Position numbers and translations under genes: made by a program
From: Streptomyces sp. T12
GTDB lineage: Bacteria; Actinomycetota; Actinomycetes; Streptomycetales; Streptomycetaceae
Assembly: GCF_028736035.1 (NCBI RefSeq)
Contig: NZ_CP117866.1
Span: forward strand, 7,068,001 to 7,132,000
Length of the DNA stretch: 64,000 bases
Reading direction: 5' to 3'
Part shown: piece by piece, positions 42,298 to 51,980 of the stretch
Position numbering within the stretch: position 1 is the first letter of the stretch
How the letters are laid out: the number at the start of each line of letters is the position of its first letter
Notes under the pieces: model-generated
What the model saw: the letters and a program-made list of their open reading frames with translations, nothing else
Database searches by the model: none
What the model was told of the DNA's origin: nothing

Positions 42298-43416
42298 GTG
42301 AGTTCCCCTGATCCGCAGGTTCGCGCAGCGCGAAACCAGTCAACCCCTCCTGCGCGCGGCGTGCGCGGGCCCGTAGTCGCGGTGACCGGTGCCGCGTCCG
42401 GTATCGGCGCGCTGCTCACCGAGCGGCTGGTCGCCTCGGACGAGGTCAAGCAGGTCATCGCGATCGACGAGCGGCGCGGTGAGTGTGCGGCGGCGCAGTG
42501 GCACATTCTGGATGTGCGGGATCCGGCGATCGCGGAGAAGCTGCGGGGCGCCGACGTGGTTGTACATCTGGCGCTCGACCTTGATCTGGAGACGGATCCC
42601 GCCGCGCGGACGGCATACAACGTTCGGGGGACGCAGACCGTGCTGACGGCCGCGGCGGCGGCCGGGATCCACCGGGTCGTGCTGTGCACCTCGGCGATGG
42701 TCTACGGGGCGCTGCCGGACAACGAGCTGCCGTTGTCCGAGGACGCGGAGCTGCGGGCGACGGCGGAGGCCACCGGGGTCGGAGATCTGCTGGAGATCGA
42801 GCGCCTCGCGCGCAGGGCCCCTCGGGCCCACCCCGGACTCAATGTCACCGTTGTCCGGCCCGCGGTGCTCGTGGGTGGTACCGACACCGCGCTGACCAGG
42901 TACTTCGAGTCACCTCGGCTGCTCGTCGTCGCCGGGTCGCGGCCTGCCTGGCAGTTCTGTCATGTCGAGGATCTGTGCGGCGCCCTGGAGTACGCCGTCC
43001 TGGAGAAGGTCGAGGGAGAACTCGCCGTCGGATGTGACGGCTGGCTGGAACAGGAGGAGGTCGAGGAGCTCAGCGGGATCCGGCGGATGGAGCTGCCGTC
43101 CGCGGTCGCGCTGGGAGCGGCGGCCCGGCTGCACCGGATCGGTCTGACGCCCTCTCCTGCCGGGGACCTGGCGTACACGATGTATCCCTGGGTGGTGAGC
43201 GGGAGCCGGCTCCACGACGCGGGGTGGCGGCCGCAGTGGACCAACGAGGAAGTGCTCGCGGAACTGCTGGAGGAGGTCTCCGGACGGCACACCGTCGCCG
43301 GGCGGCGGCTCGGGCGCAAGGACGCGACGGCGGCCGGCGCCGCCGGCGCGACGGTGGCCCTGCTGGGCGCGGCGGCAGTGGTGCGGCGGGCGCGGAAGGC
43401 CCGGCGCCGAATCTGA
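42298..43416 (+). CDS. SDR family NAD-dependent epimerase/dehydratase
   Basis: A 372-residue extended SDR. The Rossmann motif VTGAASGIGALLTERL is at about residues 29-44, and TSAMVYGALPDNE places the Tyr in the active-site region at about 130. The typical YxxxK lysine is not obvious, since the segment reads GVGDLLEIERLARR, so catalysis may differ. The C-terminus has a hydrophobic stretch (AGAAGATVALLGAAAVVRR) ending in basic residues, a likely membrane anchor. The GTG at 42298 has a ctggag site. An imperfect palindrome (tacgtacgcg/cgcgttcgta, about 42248-42272) lies upstream and may be an operator. Confidence 0.8.
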   Translation: MSSPDPQVRAARNQSTPPARGVRGPVVAVTGAASGIGALLTERLVASDEVKQVIAIDERRGECAAAQWHILDVRDPAIAEKLRGADVVVHLALDLDLETDPAARTAYNVRGTQTVLTAAAAAGIHRVVLCTSAMVYGALPDNELPLSEDAELRATAEATGVGDLLEIERLARRAPRAHPGLNVTVVRPAVLVGGTDTALTRYFESPRLLVVAGSRPAWQFCHVEDLCGALEYAVLEKVEGELAVGCDGWLEQEEVEELSGIRRMELPSAVALGAAARLHRIGLTPSPAGDLAYTMYPWVVSGSRLHDAGWRPQWTNEEVLAELLEEVSGRHTVAGRRLGRKDATAAGAAGATVALLGAAAVVRRARKARRRI

Positions 43417-43730
43417 GCGGACGAGGCTCGCCCCGGCGCAGGTGCGGGCGGCGGGGCTCCCTCCCGGCAAATGCAGGCTAGGGCTCACCCTGGCATGTGC
43501 GGGTGACGGTCTCACTCCCCGGCATGCGCAGGCGTGAGCTCCCCTCCCGGCAGGTGCCAGCCAGGGCTCCCCCCGGCATCCGCGGCCCCCGGCTCACTCC
43601 CCGGCCCGCAAGGGCTTGCTCGACGGCACGCACCGAGGCTCCGGCATGTAGGAGGCTCCAAACCCGCACGCGCGTGTGCCGGGCGATAACGCTATTTCCC
43701 GCCCACGCGGGCGTGGGGCACGATGGGGGC
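43417..43730. repeat. Intergenic region with degenerate GC-rich repeats
   Basis: Between about 43431 and 43650, several copies of a unit like ggctcactccccggcatgcg recur with variation (for example at about 43483, 43513, 43548 and 43588), giving a minisatellite-like tract. No gene is visible. The right end holds the moaE promoter region. Confidence 0.55.
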
Positions 43731-44192
43731 ATGGCACCTACCAACGATCACCCCGGTGAGCAGGGCGCACAGGACCCCGTCAAGCTCATCGGCATTCGCG
43801 AGACGGCCCTCTCCGTGGACGAGGTCTTCCGGGCCGTCGGGGACGACGCCGCCGGGGGGACCGCGTTGTTCGTGGGGACCGTGCGGAACCACGACGGGGG
43901 TGCCGATGTCGACGAACTCGGGTACTCGTGCCATCCCAGCGCCGAGGCCGAGATGCGGCGGATCGCCGAGAAGGTCGTCGCCGAGTATCCGGTACGGGCC
44001 CTCGCGGCCGTGCATCGCGTCGGGGACCTCGAGGTCGGGGATCTGGCCGTCGTCGTCGCCGTCTCCTGCCCCCATCGCGGTGAGGCCTTCGAGGCCTGCC
44101 GGAAGCTGATCGACGATCTCAAGCACGAGGTGCCCATCTGGAAGCACCAGAAGTTCTCGGACGGAACCGAGGAGTGGGTCGGCGCCTGCTGA
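43731..44192 (+). CDS. moaE: Molybdopterin synthase catalytic subunit MoaE
   Basis: A 153-residue enzyme that transfers two sulfurs from MoaD thiocarboxylate to precursor Z to make molybdopterin. Seen are GTALFVGTVRNHDGG (about 44-58), VHRVGDLEVGDLAVVVAVSCPHRGEAF (about 95-121) and the active-site C-terminal KHEVPIWKHQKFSDG, with the catalytic lysines. The ATG at 43731 may be leaderless (CACGAT ends 6 nt upstream) or use ggggg as a weak site. MoaD itself is not adjacent; MoeZ at 10265 would load its sulfur carrier. Confidence 0.93.
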   Translation: MAPTNDHPGEQGAQDPVKLIGIRETALSVDEVFRAVGDDAAGGTALFVGTVRNHDGGADVDELGYSCHPSAEAEMRRIAEKVVAEYPVRALAAVHRVGDLEVGDLAVVVAVSCPHRGEAFEACRKLIDDLKHEVPIWKHQKFSDGTEEWVGAC

Positions 44193-44323
44193 CCCGGTCC
44201 CGCAGAACCCGTCCACCCCACTCCGGTTGCGTAACCGCACCCCTGGCGTGAGCGTTGTCAGTGCCAGTGGTTAATCTGCTGATCAGTCAGTTTGCGGTCA
44301 CTCATTGGGGATGGGAGGACGGC

Positions 44324-44488
44324 ATGGCGGCGCTCGCCTGGTTGCTGATTCCGCTTGTGGCTGCGATCTTCGCCGGTCTGTGGGGCAGTTGGGCCAACCG
44401 GACGCGGAAGGCACGGAGCGACGGGCCGGAGCTCGACGGATACGCCCGTTTCCGCGCGGCCATGGAGAAGCCCCCCTCCCGTACGTGA
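44324..44488 (+). CDS. Small single-pass membrane protein
   Basis: A 54-residue protein: MAALAWLLIPLVAAIFAGLWGSW forms one N-terminal helix, then a basic stretch NRTRKAR and a soluble tail. A gggagga site (44313-44319) 5 nt before the ATG decides the start; the open frame upstream is not coding. I recognise no family. It lies 86 nt before the YlbL-like gene on the same strand. Confidence 0.75.
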   Translation: MAALAWLLIPLVAAIFAGLWGSWANRTRKARSDGPELDGYARFRAAMEKPPSRT

Positions 44489-44574
44489 CCGCGGGGCCGG
44501 GTTCGTGGCCCTGACGGGACACTGTCAGACGGCCCTGACGGGGCGCTGACAGGAGTGTCACGTACTGTCTTGGC

Positions 44575-45672
44575 ATGCCACGCCGCACCGCGACGATGCT
44601 CGCCTCCACCCTGATGCTGATCGCGCTCCTGTGCGCGGGAGTCTTCATCCCCGTGCCGTATGCGGAGATGTCCCCGGGGCCGACGGTGAACACCCTCGGG
44701 GAGCACGACGGCGAGCCGGTGCTGCAGATCTCCGGGCGCAAGACGTACGAGACGACCGGGAACCTCAACATGACCACCGTCCGGGTCACCAGCGCCGACT
44801 ACAAGATGAACCTCGTGGAGGCCGTCTACGGGTGGCTCGCGCACGACAACAAGGTCGTGCCGCACGACACCCTCTACCCGGACGGCAAGACCGAGGAGCA
44901 GTCCACCCAGGAGAACGCCGAGGAGTTCAGCCAGTCCCAGGAGAGCGCCAAGGTCGCCGCCCTGAAGGAGCTGGACATCCCGGTGCAGAGCTGGGTGATC
45001 GTCTCGACCGTCGTCAAGGGCACCCCGGCCGAGGGCAAGCTGCACGCCGGTGACGTGATCAAGGCCGTCGACGGTACGACCGTGAAGGAACCGGCCGACG
45101 TCGCCAAGCTGGTGACCAAGCACAAGCCGGGTCAGGACGTCGTCTTCACCATCGTGCCCGCCAAGGAGCAGGTGGCCGCGGAGAAGGAGCGCAGGACGCC
45201 GACGAAGTCGGAGCAGGTCACGATCAGGACCGCCGAGTCCGATGACAGCGCCCAGAAGCGCGCGATCGTCGGCATCTCCGCCGGGACCGACCACACCTTC
45301 CCGTTCACCATCGACATCAAGCTCGCCGACGTCGGCGGCCCCAGCGCGGGCCTGATGTTCTCGCTCGGGCTCTACGACAAGCTCACCCCGGGCAGTCTCA
45401 CCGGCGGCAAGTTCGTCGCCGGCACCGGCACCATCGACGACGACGGCAAGGTCGGCCCCATCGGCGGCATCGAGATGAAGACCATCGCCGCGCGCGACAA
45501 GGGCGCCGAGTACTTCCTCACGCCCGCCGACAACTGCGCGACCGCCGCCCGGGACGTCCCCGAGGGGCTCACCCTCGTCAAGGTCGACACCATCGGCGAT
45601 GCCCTCGACGCCCTGAAGGACATCCGCTCCGGCGACGCCGCCGACCTGCCGAAGTGCACGACGAAGGACTGA
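44575..45672 (+). CDS. YlbL-like membrane protease (PDZ and Lon-type proteolytic domains)
   Basis: A 365-residue protein with one N-terminal helix (about 8-26), a PDZ domain (about 140-205, KGTPAEGKLHAGDVIKAVDG) and a Lon-type serine/lysine protease domain. The active serine is in ADVGGPSAGLMFS (about 257) and the lysine in GGIEMKTIAARDKGA (about 302), about 45 residues apart as in Lon. Family members such as B. subtilis YlbL act at the membrane in cell-division checkpoint recovery. The ATG follows a TACTGT -10 box ending 6 nt upstream (leaderless). The inverted repeat TGACA-ggag-TGTCA (44547-44560) overlaps the promoter spacer and could be an operator. Confidence 0.88.
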   Translation: MPRRTATMLASTLMLIALLCAGVFIPVPYAEMSPGPTVNTLGEHDGEPVLQISGRKTYETTGNLNMTTVRVTSADYKMNLVEAVYGWLAHDNKVVPHDTLYPDGKTEEQSTQENAEEFSQSQESAKVAALKELDIPVQSWVIVSTVVKGTPAEGKLHAGDVIKAVDGTTVKEPADVAKLVTKHKPGQDVVFTIVPAKEQVAAEKERRTPTKSEQVTIRTAESDDSAQKRAIVGISAGTDHTFPFTIDIKLADVGGPSAGLMFSLGLYDKLTPGSLTGGKFVAGTGTIDDDGKVGPIGGIEMKTIAARDKGAEYFLTPADNCATAARDVPEGLTLVKVDTIGDALDALKDIRSGDAADLPKCTTKD

Positions 45673-45691
45673 GAAGCAGGCTCCGGTACGG

Positions 45692-45730
45692 CAGTGGGGG
45701 CGCCCCTCATCTCAAGGGGCGCCCCCACTG
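45692..45730. terminator. 16-bp terminator between the YlbL-like and PPA1309 genes
   Basis: Left arm 45692-45707, loop catctca, right arm 45715-45730, all pairs matching. The two genes converge, so the stem can serve both. Confidence 0.85.
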
Positions 45731-45763
45731 GCGTTCAAGTCCTCGTCGCCGTACCGGAAGACC

Positions 45764-46306
45764 TCAGGCCGCGAACGTCGCCGCCAGCGCCTCCGCCAGA
45801 CCCGGGACCAGGTCCGGGCCGGTGAGGACCTCCGTCGGCGTGTCCTTCTCGCGCAGGCGCAGGGCCGACTCGCGGGCGCCGTCGCGCAGGACCGCGACCG
45901 TCATGCGGACATCCTGACGGTCCGGGTGTTCGGCCACCCACTTCGTGAGCTTGGCCTCGCTCAGGCCCTGCGGGACCTGGGCTTCGGCGGACGGGGGCAG
46001 CATCAGGCGCTCGACGGTGAGCGCGCAGCCGACCACCGCGTCGGGCCACGCGATCGTGCCGAGGAACTCGTCGAGCGCCTTGCCCGTTGGAAGTTCGTCC
46101 TGCTCGATCGGGGTCAGGCCGGAGGACTCCTGCTCGTCCCCCAGGCCGAGCTGGGCGGCGAGGCCGGGTTCCTGGGCCCGCAGCCGTGCGGTGTCTACGA
46201 GGGCGAAGAGGCGGGCGGGCTGGTCCCAGCCGAGGCCGGAGGCGTACTCGTCGATCTCGAGAACGGCCCGGGTGAGCGGGCTCGCCGCCATGGGAGTGTT
46301 GGACAT
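45764..46306 (-). CDS. PPA1309 family protein
   Basis: A 180-residue cytosolic protein of an actinobacterial family of unknown function. SPLTRAVLEIDEYASGLGWDQPARLFALVDT is the characteristic N-terminus, then WPDAVVGCALTVERLMLPP and DVRMTVAVLRDGARESALRL. The ATG at 46306 is preceded on the minus strand by a CAGGAT box ending 7 nt upstream, so it is probably leaderless. It is divergent from the UPF0182 gene, a pairing conserved in actinobacteria. Confidence 0.85.
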   Translation of the reverse strand: MSNTPMAASPLTRAVLEIDEYASGLGWDQPARLFALVDTARLRAQEPGLAAQLGLGDEQESSGLTPIEQDELPTGKALDEFLGTIAWPDAVVGCALTVERLMLPPSAEAQVPQGLSEAKLTKWVAEHPDRQDVRMTVAVLRDGARESALRLREKDTPTEVLTGPDLVPGLAEALAATFAA

Positions 46307-46470
46307 GGTCACAATCCTGCCTCGTTCCTGGGCTGAATCGGGAACTGAGTAAACGGTGAGTAAGTTGCATAGGTGTGGGCCCACGATCACGGGGGGCCAC
46401 GGAGGGCTCACGAAGACGCGGGCCTGACGGACCAACAGCGAACCTCGGGGTGCGAACCTTGGCTTTCCAG

Positions 46471-49443
46471 ATGCCGGACCGCGGCGGAGGCCCGACCGGG
46501 CCACGGATCAGAGTGGGCCGCCCGTCCCGGCGTGTCCGGACGCTGCTCATGACACTGGGCGTCCTCGCCGTCCTCGGCATGGCGTTCACCATGTTCGCGG
46601 GCTTCTGGACGGACTGGCTCTGGTACCGGTCGGTGCACTACTCCTCGGTGTTCACCACCACGCTGTGGACCAAGATCGGACTCTTCTTCGTCTTCGGTCT
46701 GCTGATGGCCCTCGCGGTCGGCTTCAACATCTGGCTGGCGCACCGGCTGCGCCCGCCGCTGAGCGCCATGTCGATGGAGCAGCAGAGCCTCGACCGCTAC
46801 CGCATGGGCATCGCGCCGTACAAGAAGTGGCTGCTGCTGGCGATCACCGCCCTGGTCGGCCTGATCGCCGGCGCCTCCGCCTCCAGCCAGTGGCGCACCT
46901 GGCTGATGTGGGTCAACGGCGTGCCCTTCGGCCAGAAGGACCCGCAGTTCCACCTCGACGTCGGCTTCTACGCCTTCGACCTGCCCTGGTACCGGTTCCT
47001 GCTCGGCTTCGGCTTCGCCGCCGCGATCCTCTCCGTGATCGCCGCCGCGCTCACCCACTACCTGTACGGCGGGCTGCGCATCACCAGCCCGGGCGCGCGC
47101 GCCACGGCCGCGGCCACCGGCCATCTGTCGGTCCTCATCGGCATCTTCGTCGCCCTCAAGGCGGTCGCGTACTGGCTCGACCGGTACGGACTCGCGGTGA
47201 AGTCCAGCGACTTCAAGGCGACCGACAACTGGACCGGCCTGAGGTACGTCGACGCCAACGCCTATCTGCCGGCCAAGACGATCCTGTTCTGCATCGCCGT
47301 CATCTGCGCGCTGCTGTTCTTCGCCACCCTGTGGCGGCGCACCTGGCAGCTGCCCGTCATCGGCTTCGGCCTGATGGTCCTCTCGGCGATCCTCATCGGC
47401 GGCCTGTACCCGGCGATCGTCCAGAAGTTCCAGGTCCAGCCCAACGAGCAGGCCAAGGAAGCGCCGTACGTCGAGAAGAACCTCAAGGCGACGCGCGACG
47501 CATACGGCATCGACGGCGCGCAGGTCACCGAGTACCCGGGCACGAGCACGACCGAGGACAAGACCAAGCTGCGCGACGACGTGGACGGCGCGGCGAGCAT
47601 CCGGATCCTTGACCCGAACATCGTCTCGCCGACGTTCCAGCAGCTCCAGCAGATCAGGAACTACTACGCGTTCCCGACCAACCTGGACGTCGACCGGTAC
47701 ACCAAGGACGGCAAGGACCAGGACACGGTCATCGGTCTGCGTGAGATCAACCTCAACGGCATTCCGAAGCGGAACTGGATCAACGACCACTTCCGCTACA
47801 CCCACGGCTACGGTGTGGTCGCCGCCGAAGGTACCAACGCCGACTCCCAGGGCCGACCGGACTTCACCGAGTCCGACCTGCCGTCCAAGGGCGCCCTCGG
47901 GACGTACGAGCAGCGGGTCTACTACGGCGAGAAGACCAGCATGTACTCGATCGTCGGCGGTCCCCAGAAGGAGATCGACTACTCCGACGACAGTGGTGAG
48001 AAGACCTACAGCTACAAGGCCGACAGCGGGGTCAGTCTCTCCAATCCGGTCAATCGTGCCGCGTACGCGGTGGCGTTCGGCGAGCCGCAGATCCTGTACT
48101 CCGGTGCGATCGGCGACGGTTCGCGCATCCTGTACAACCGCACGCCCAAGGAGCGCGTCGAGGCGGTGGCTCCGTGGCTGACCATCGACGGTGACGCCTA
48201 CCCGGCGGTGGTGAACCACCGCATCCAGTGGATCGTCGATGCGTACACGACGACCAACGGATACCCGTACTCCTCGCGTACGACCCTCGGTGACACGACG
48301 GCCGACTCGCTGACCGCCAGCAACAACCAGCGGGCGGTCGTGGCCCAGCAGAACCAGGTCAACTACATCCGCAACTCGGTGAAGGCGACCGTCGACGCCT
48401 ACACCGGCGAGGTCAAGCTCTACGAGTGGGACACCCAGGACCCGGTCCTGAAGACCTGGATGAAGGCCTTCCCGGACACGGTGGAGCCCAAGAGCAAGAT
48501 CTCCAAGGACCTGATGGCCCATCTGCGCTACCCGCAGGACCTGTTCAAGGTCCAGCGCGAGCTGCTCACCCGCTACCACGTGAAGGACGCCACGACGTTC
48601 CTCAGCGGCAGCGAGGTCTGGCAGGTGCCGGACGACCCGACCAACAAGTCGGGCAGCGCGGTGCCGCCGTACTACCTGAGCATGAAGATGCCCGACCAGC
48701 AGGCGCAGGCGTTCTCGCTGACGACGACGCTCACACCGAGCGGCCGTGACAACCTCAGCGCCTTCATGGCCGTCGACGCCGAGGCGGGCACCAGCGACTA
48801 CGGCAAGATCAGAATCCTGAAACTGCCGACCAACACCACGGTCAACGGACCCAGTCAGGTCCAGAGCCAGTTCAACTCCGAACAGAACATCGCCGAGACC
48901 ATCAGGCTGCTGAGAGGCGGCGACTCCGAGGTCGAGTACGGCAACCTGCTGGCGGTCCCGCTCGACGGCGGACTGCTCTATGTGGAGCCGGTCTACGTAC
49001 GCGGTGGCGGACTCAAGTACCCGCTGCTGCGGAAGGTGTTGGTGTCCTACGGCGGCACCACCGCCTTCGAGGACACACTCGGCGAGGCCCTCAACAAGGT
49101 CTTCGGAGCGGAGGGCCCGACCACCGAGCCACCGGACGAGGGCGACGAGGAGGGCGGCGGTACGACGCCTCCGCCGACGTCCACCAACCCGACGGTCCAA
49201 GACGCGCTCAACGACGCCCAGAAGGCCTTCGAGGCCGGCCAGGAAGCCCTGAAGAAGGGCGACTGGGAGGCGTACGGCAAGGCGCAGGAGGACCTTGAGG
49301 AGGCGCTGCAGCGGGCCGAGGACGCACAGGCTCAGGCCGACAAGACCGGCGGCGGTGCCGGCGGCGGCAGCAGCGCGAGCCCGAGTTCGAGCCCGAGTCC
49401 GAGGTCGAGTCCGAGCCCGACCAGCAGTCCGACCAGCTCGTAG
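46471..49443 (+). CDS. UPF0182 family large membrane protein
   Basis: A 990-residue membrane protein. Seven or so N-terminal helices span residues 20-320, including [18 protein letters not shown], a family signature. A large extracytoplasmic domain of about 560 residues follows ([47 protein letters not shown]). The C-terminus is an acidic/Gln-rich coiled segment and a serine-proline tail. The ATG at 46471 ([10 protein letters not shown]) is chosen by family length; a GTG at 46450 is in frame. Function is unknown; the fold of the outer domain suggests a surface or envelope role. Confidence 0.88.
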   Translation: MPDRGGGPTGPRIRVGRPSRRVRTLLMTLGVLAVLGMAFTMFAGFWTDWLWYRSVHYSSVFTTTLWTKIGLFFVFGLLMALAVGFNIWLAHRLRPPLSAMSMEQQSLDRYRMGIAPYKKWLLLAITALVGLIAGASASSQWRTWLMWVNGVPFGQKDPQFHLDVGFYAFDLPWYRFLLGFGFAAAILSVIAAALTHYLYGGLRITSPGARATAAATGHLSVLIGIFVALKAVAYWLDRYGLAVKSSDFKATDNWTGLRYVDANAYLPAKTILFCIAVICALLFFATLWRRTWQLPVIGFGLMVLSAILIGGLYPAIVQKFQVQPNEQAKEAPYVEKNLKATRDAYGIDGAQVTEYPGTSTTEDKTKLRDDVDGAASIRILDPNIVSPTFQQLQQIRNYYAFPTNLDVDRYTKDGKDQDTVIGLREINLNGIPKRNWINDHFRYTHGYGVVAAEGTNADSQGRPDFTESDLPSKGALGTYEQRVYYGEKTSMYSIVGGPQKEIDYSDDSGEKTYSYKADSGVSLSNPVNRAAYAVAFGEPQILYSGAIGDGSRILYNRTPKERVEAVAPWLTIDGDAYPAVVNHRIQWIVDAYTTTNGYPYSSRTTLGDTTADSLTASNNQRAVVAQQNQVNYIRNSVKATVDAYTGEVKLYEWDTQDPVLKTWMKAFPDTVEPKSKISKDLMAHLRYPQDLFKVQRELLTRYHVKDATTFLSGSEVWQVPDDPTNKSGSAVPPYYLSMKMPDQQAQAFSLTTTLTPSGRDNLSAFMAVDAEAGTSDYGKIRILKLPTNTTVNGPSQVQSQFNSEQNIAETIRLLRGGDSEVEYGNLLAVPLDGGLLYVEPVYVRGGGLKYPLLRKVLVSYGGTTAFEDTLGEALNKVFGAEGPTTEPPDEGDEEGGGTTPPPTSTNPTVQDALNDAQKAFEAGQEALKKGDWEAYGKAQEDLEEALQRAEDAQAQADKTGGGAGGGSSASPSSSPSPRSSPSPTSSPTSS

Positions 49444-49500
49444 GCTCGACGGCTGATCGAATAGCCCACCCCGCGCCGTGGTACGGTTGCATCACAACGG

Positions 49501-49574
49501 CGCGGGGTGGAGCAGCTCGGTAGCTCGCTGGGCTCATAACCCAGAGGTCGCAGGTTCAAATCCTGTCCCCGCTA
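49501..49574 (+). tRNA. Initiator tRNA-fMet (CAT), copy 1
   Basis: The 74-nt sequence folds with acceptor cgcgggg/ccccgc, D arm, anticodon arm ctgggCTCATAAcccag and T arm cgcaggttcaaatcctg. Three consecutive G-C pairs (GGG/CCC) above the CAT anticodon and an unpaired first base C are initiator features. CCA is not encoded. A terminator follows at 49604-49639. Confidence 0.93.
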
Positions 49575-49603
49575 CTGAAGTCGACGAATATTTCGTACGA
49601 CAG

Positions 49604-49639
49604 CGAAGGCCCGGATCCTCCAGAGGATCCGGGCCTTCG
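49604..49639 (+). terminator. Terminator after tRNA-fMet copy 1
   Basis: A 16-bp perfect stem (49604-49619 with 49624-49639) around a 4-nt loop, 30 nt after the tRNA. The tail is tgatgtg. Confidence 0.8.
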
Positions 49640-49802
49640 TGATGTGCGAACGCATGTGCCGGGGGGTGGGGCGGTCGCGCCGCCGTGGGGAGTTGGCAGA
49701 ACTGTGTTTGACTTGTCTCTCTGTGGGCATGTCGACAAAACGCTGAAGTGACCTCAATGGCTGCGGTATACCAGGTGTACCCAGGTTGCAGGTGGTGCGA
49801 CG

Positions 49803-51722
49803 ATGGACGTTATGGGGGACAAGGCAACTCTGTTGGAGACAGGGCGGTTTGTGCAGCCTGCCGACTTTGTGCAGCCGACGGGCGATTTCGCGCAGCCGAC
49901 GGACAGTGCCTCGCTGCCGGTGGGTGACCTCGCCCAGCCGGAGGGCGACTTCGCCTTCGACCGGCCGACCGACCGGGACGAGGCGGGGGATGCCGCCGAG
50001 GAGGCGAGGCAGCGGCTCGCAGCCGAGGCCGGTGACGCCGAGGCGATGAGCGTCCTCGGGGCCATGCTGCTGCGCCGCGGCGATCTCGACGGGGCCGAGC
50101 CCCATCTGCGGGCCGCCACCGCCGCCGGGGACCGGGCCGCCGCCAACAACCTGGGAGTCCTTCTTCACCAGCGCGGATACGCCGACGAGGCCGCCGGATG
50201 GTGGCGGATCGCCGCCGTCGCCGGGTCGGCCGCGGCCGCGCACGCGCTGGGACGCCATCACCGCGAGCGGGGCGACGAGCCCGCCGCCGAGTACTGGCTG
50301 CGGCAGTCCGCCGAGCAGGGACACGCGCTGGGCACGTACGCGCTCGCCGATCTGCTGGAGCACCGCAGCGACGGCGCGGCCGAGCAGTGGATGCGGGCCG
50401 CGGCCGAGCGCGGGCACCGGGAGGCGGCGTACCGGCTGGCGCGTGCGCTCGACCGGCAGGCGGGGCGCACGGGCGAGGACGGAGCCGACAACGGTGTCGC
50501 GCCCAGCGAGCCGCTGCTGGACGAGGCCGAGCAGTGGTACCGGCAGGCCGCCGCGCGCGGGCACCGGCGGGCCGCGCTGCATCTCGGGGCGATCCTGGAG
50601 AAGCGCGGGGAGCTCAAGGAGGCCGGGCGCTGGTATCTGACGTCCGCCAAGGACGGGGAGGCGCGGGCCGCCTGCGCGCTCGGGTTCCTGCTGCGGGACG
50701 CCGGGGACACCGAGAGCGCCGCCGTGTGGTGGCTGCGGGCCGCGCAGGACGGCGACGGCAACGCGGCCAACGCGCTGGGCGCGCTGCACGCCGAGCGCGG
50801 GGAGACGCAGACCGCCGAGCGGTGGTACCGGGCCGCGATGGACGCCGGCGATGTGAACGGCGCGTACAACCTCGGGCTGCTCTGCGCCGAGCAGGGGCGT
50901 ACCGCGCAGGCCGAGCAGTGGTACCGGCGGGCGGCGTACGCCGGGCACCGCGAGGCGGCGAACGCGCTGGCGATCCTGCTGCTGCAGGGCGGCGATGCGA
51001 CAGGCGCCGAGCCGTGGTTCTCCAAGGCCGCGGAGGCGGGGAGCGTGGACGCCGCGTTCAACCTGGGCATCCTGCACGCCGGGCGGGGCGAGGGGCGGGC
51101 CGCGCTGCGGTGGTACGAGCGTGCCGCTGCCGCCGGGCACACGGAGGCGGCGCTGCAGGTCGGCATCGCGCGGCTGCGGGACGGGGACGAACTCGCCGCT
51201 GAGCGGCATCTGCGGTGCGCGGCCGGGGCCGGCAGCGCGGAGGCCGCGTATCGGCTGGCGACCGTGCTGGACGCTCGGCGGCCGCCGGAGCCCGCGCATG
51301 AGCTGGGGGAGCCGGCGCACGAGAAGACTGAGTGCGAGGAGTGGTACGAGCGGGCGGCTTCCCAGGGGCATCGGCGGGCACAGGTGCGGGTGGGGATGCT
51401 CGCCGCTGCTCGGGGGGACGTGGTGGAGGCGGCCCGGTGGTACCGGGAGGCGGCCGAGGCCGGGTCGCGGAACGGCGCGTTCAATCTGGGGCTGCTGCTC
51501 GCCCGGGAGGGGAGTGAGCCGGAGGCTGCGATGTGGTGGACTCGGGCGGCTGACGCCGGGCACGGGCGGTCGGCGTTGCGGCTGGCTCTGGTCTACGCGC
51601 GTCGCGGGGAGCTGGCGGAGGGGCAGCGGTGGGCTGACCGGGCGGTGAGTTTGGGGCCGCGGGAGGTTGCGAAGCGGGCTGCGCGGTTGCGTGATGCTCT
51701 GCGGGAGGAGCTTTCGGCGTGA
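49803..51722 (+). CDS. Sel1/TPR-repeat protein
   Basis: A 639-residue protein made of about 15 Sel1-like helical repeats, from about residue 70 to the C-terminus, each near 36 residues with A-A-NNLGVLLHQRGY-type and W-Y-R-AA-GH-AA motifs. The first 60 residues include an FVQPADFVQPTGDFAQPT repeat. No signal peptide or membrane helix is visible. Sel1 proteins scaffold protein complexes; the partner is unknown. The ATG at 49803 has an aggtgg site; another ATG at 49812 is possible. It sits between two identical initiator tRNA genes. Confidence 0.88.
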   Translation: MDVMGDKATLLETGRFVQPADFVQPTGDFAQPTDSASLPVGDLAQPEGDFAFDRPTDRDEAGDAAEEARQRLAAEAGDAEAMSVLGAMLLRRGDLDGAEPHLRAATAAGDRAAANNLGVLLHQRGYADEAAGWWRIAAVAGSAAAAHALGRHHRERGDEPAAEYWLRQSAEQGHALGTYALADLLEHRSDGAAEQWMRAAAERGHREAAYRLARALDRQAGRTGEDGADNGVAPSEPLLDEAEQWYRQAAARGHRRAALHLGAILEKRGELKEAGRWYLTSAKDGEARAACALGFLLRDAGDTESAAVWWLRAAQDGDGNAANALGALHAERGETQTAERWYRAAMDAGDVNGAYNLGLLCAEQGRTAQAEQWYRRAAYAGHREAANALAILLLQGGDATGAEPWFSKAAEAGSVDAAFNLGILHAGRGEGRAALRWYERAAAAGHTEAALQVGIARLRDGDELAAERHLRCAAGAGSAEAAYRLATVLDARRPPEPAHELGEPAHEKTECEEWYERAASQGHRRAQVRVGMLAAARGDVVEAARWYREAAEAGSRNGAFNLGLLLAREGSEPEAAMWWTRAADAGHGRSALRLALVYARRGELAEGQRWADRAVSLGPREVAKRAARLRDALREELSA

Positions 51723-51804
51723 CGGTGCGGTGAGCTTGGGCGGCTTGGGCTGCGGGTGAGGTGGGTTCTGGGGTAGTGGCAGAGAGCGACGGGGCGGAAG
51801 CGAT

Positions 51805-51834
51805 TTGCCTCTGTCCGCATCCTTGACGTAATGT
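51805..51834 (+). promoter_or_regulatory. Promoter of tRNA-fMet copy 2
   Basis: TTGCCT (51805-51810), 18 nt, then TAATGT (51829-51834) resemble a vegetative promoter. The tRNA begins 13 nt after the -10 box. Copy 1 has a TACGGT box at 49482 but no matching -35. Confidence 0.65.
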
Positions 51835-51846
51835 TGCATTCATCGC

Positions 51847-51920
51847 CGCGGGGTGGAGCAGCTCGGTAGCTCGCTGGGCTCATAACCCAGAGGTCGCAGG
51901 TTCAAATCCTGTCCCCGCTA
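51847..51920 (+). tRNA. Initiator tRNA-fMet (CAT), copy 2
   Basis: Identical in sequence to copy 1 over the full 74 nt and the next six bases (ctgaag). The flanks before and after differ. The same initiator features are present: GGG/CCC anticodon-stem pairs and an unpaired first C. Confidence 0.93.
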
Positions 51921-51927
51921 CTGAAGG

Positions 51928-51963
51928 CCTAGGGCCGGAATCCGTAAGGGTTCCGGCCCTAGG
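51928..51963 (+). terminator. Terminator after tRNA-fMet copy 2
   Basis: A 13-bp perfect stem (cctagggccggaa 51928-51940 with ttccggccctagg 51951-51963) and a 10-nt loop. It may also serve the convergent ABC transporter operon that ends at 51981. Confidence 0.8.
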
Positions 51964-51980
51964 TGTATGTCGGGGAGGCG

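Noticed and set aside
49501..51920. Integrated element bounded by tRNA-derived att sites
   Set aside because: Both tRNA genes are complete, with their own terminators, and there is no integrase, so simple duplication of the tRNA gene is more likely.
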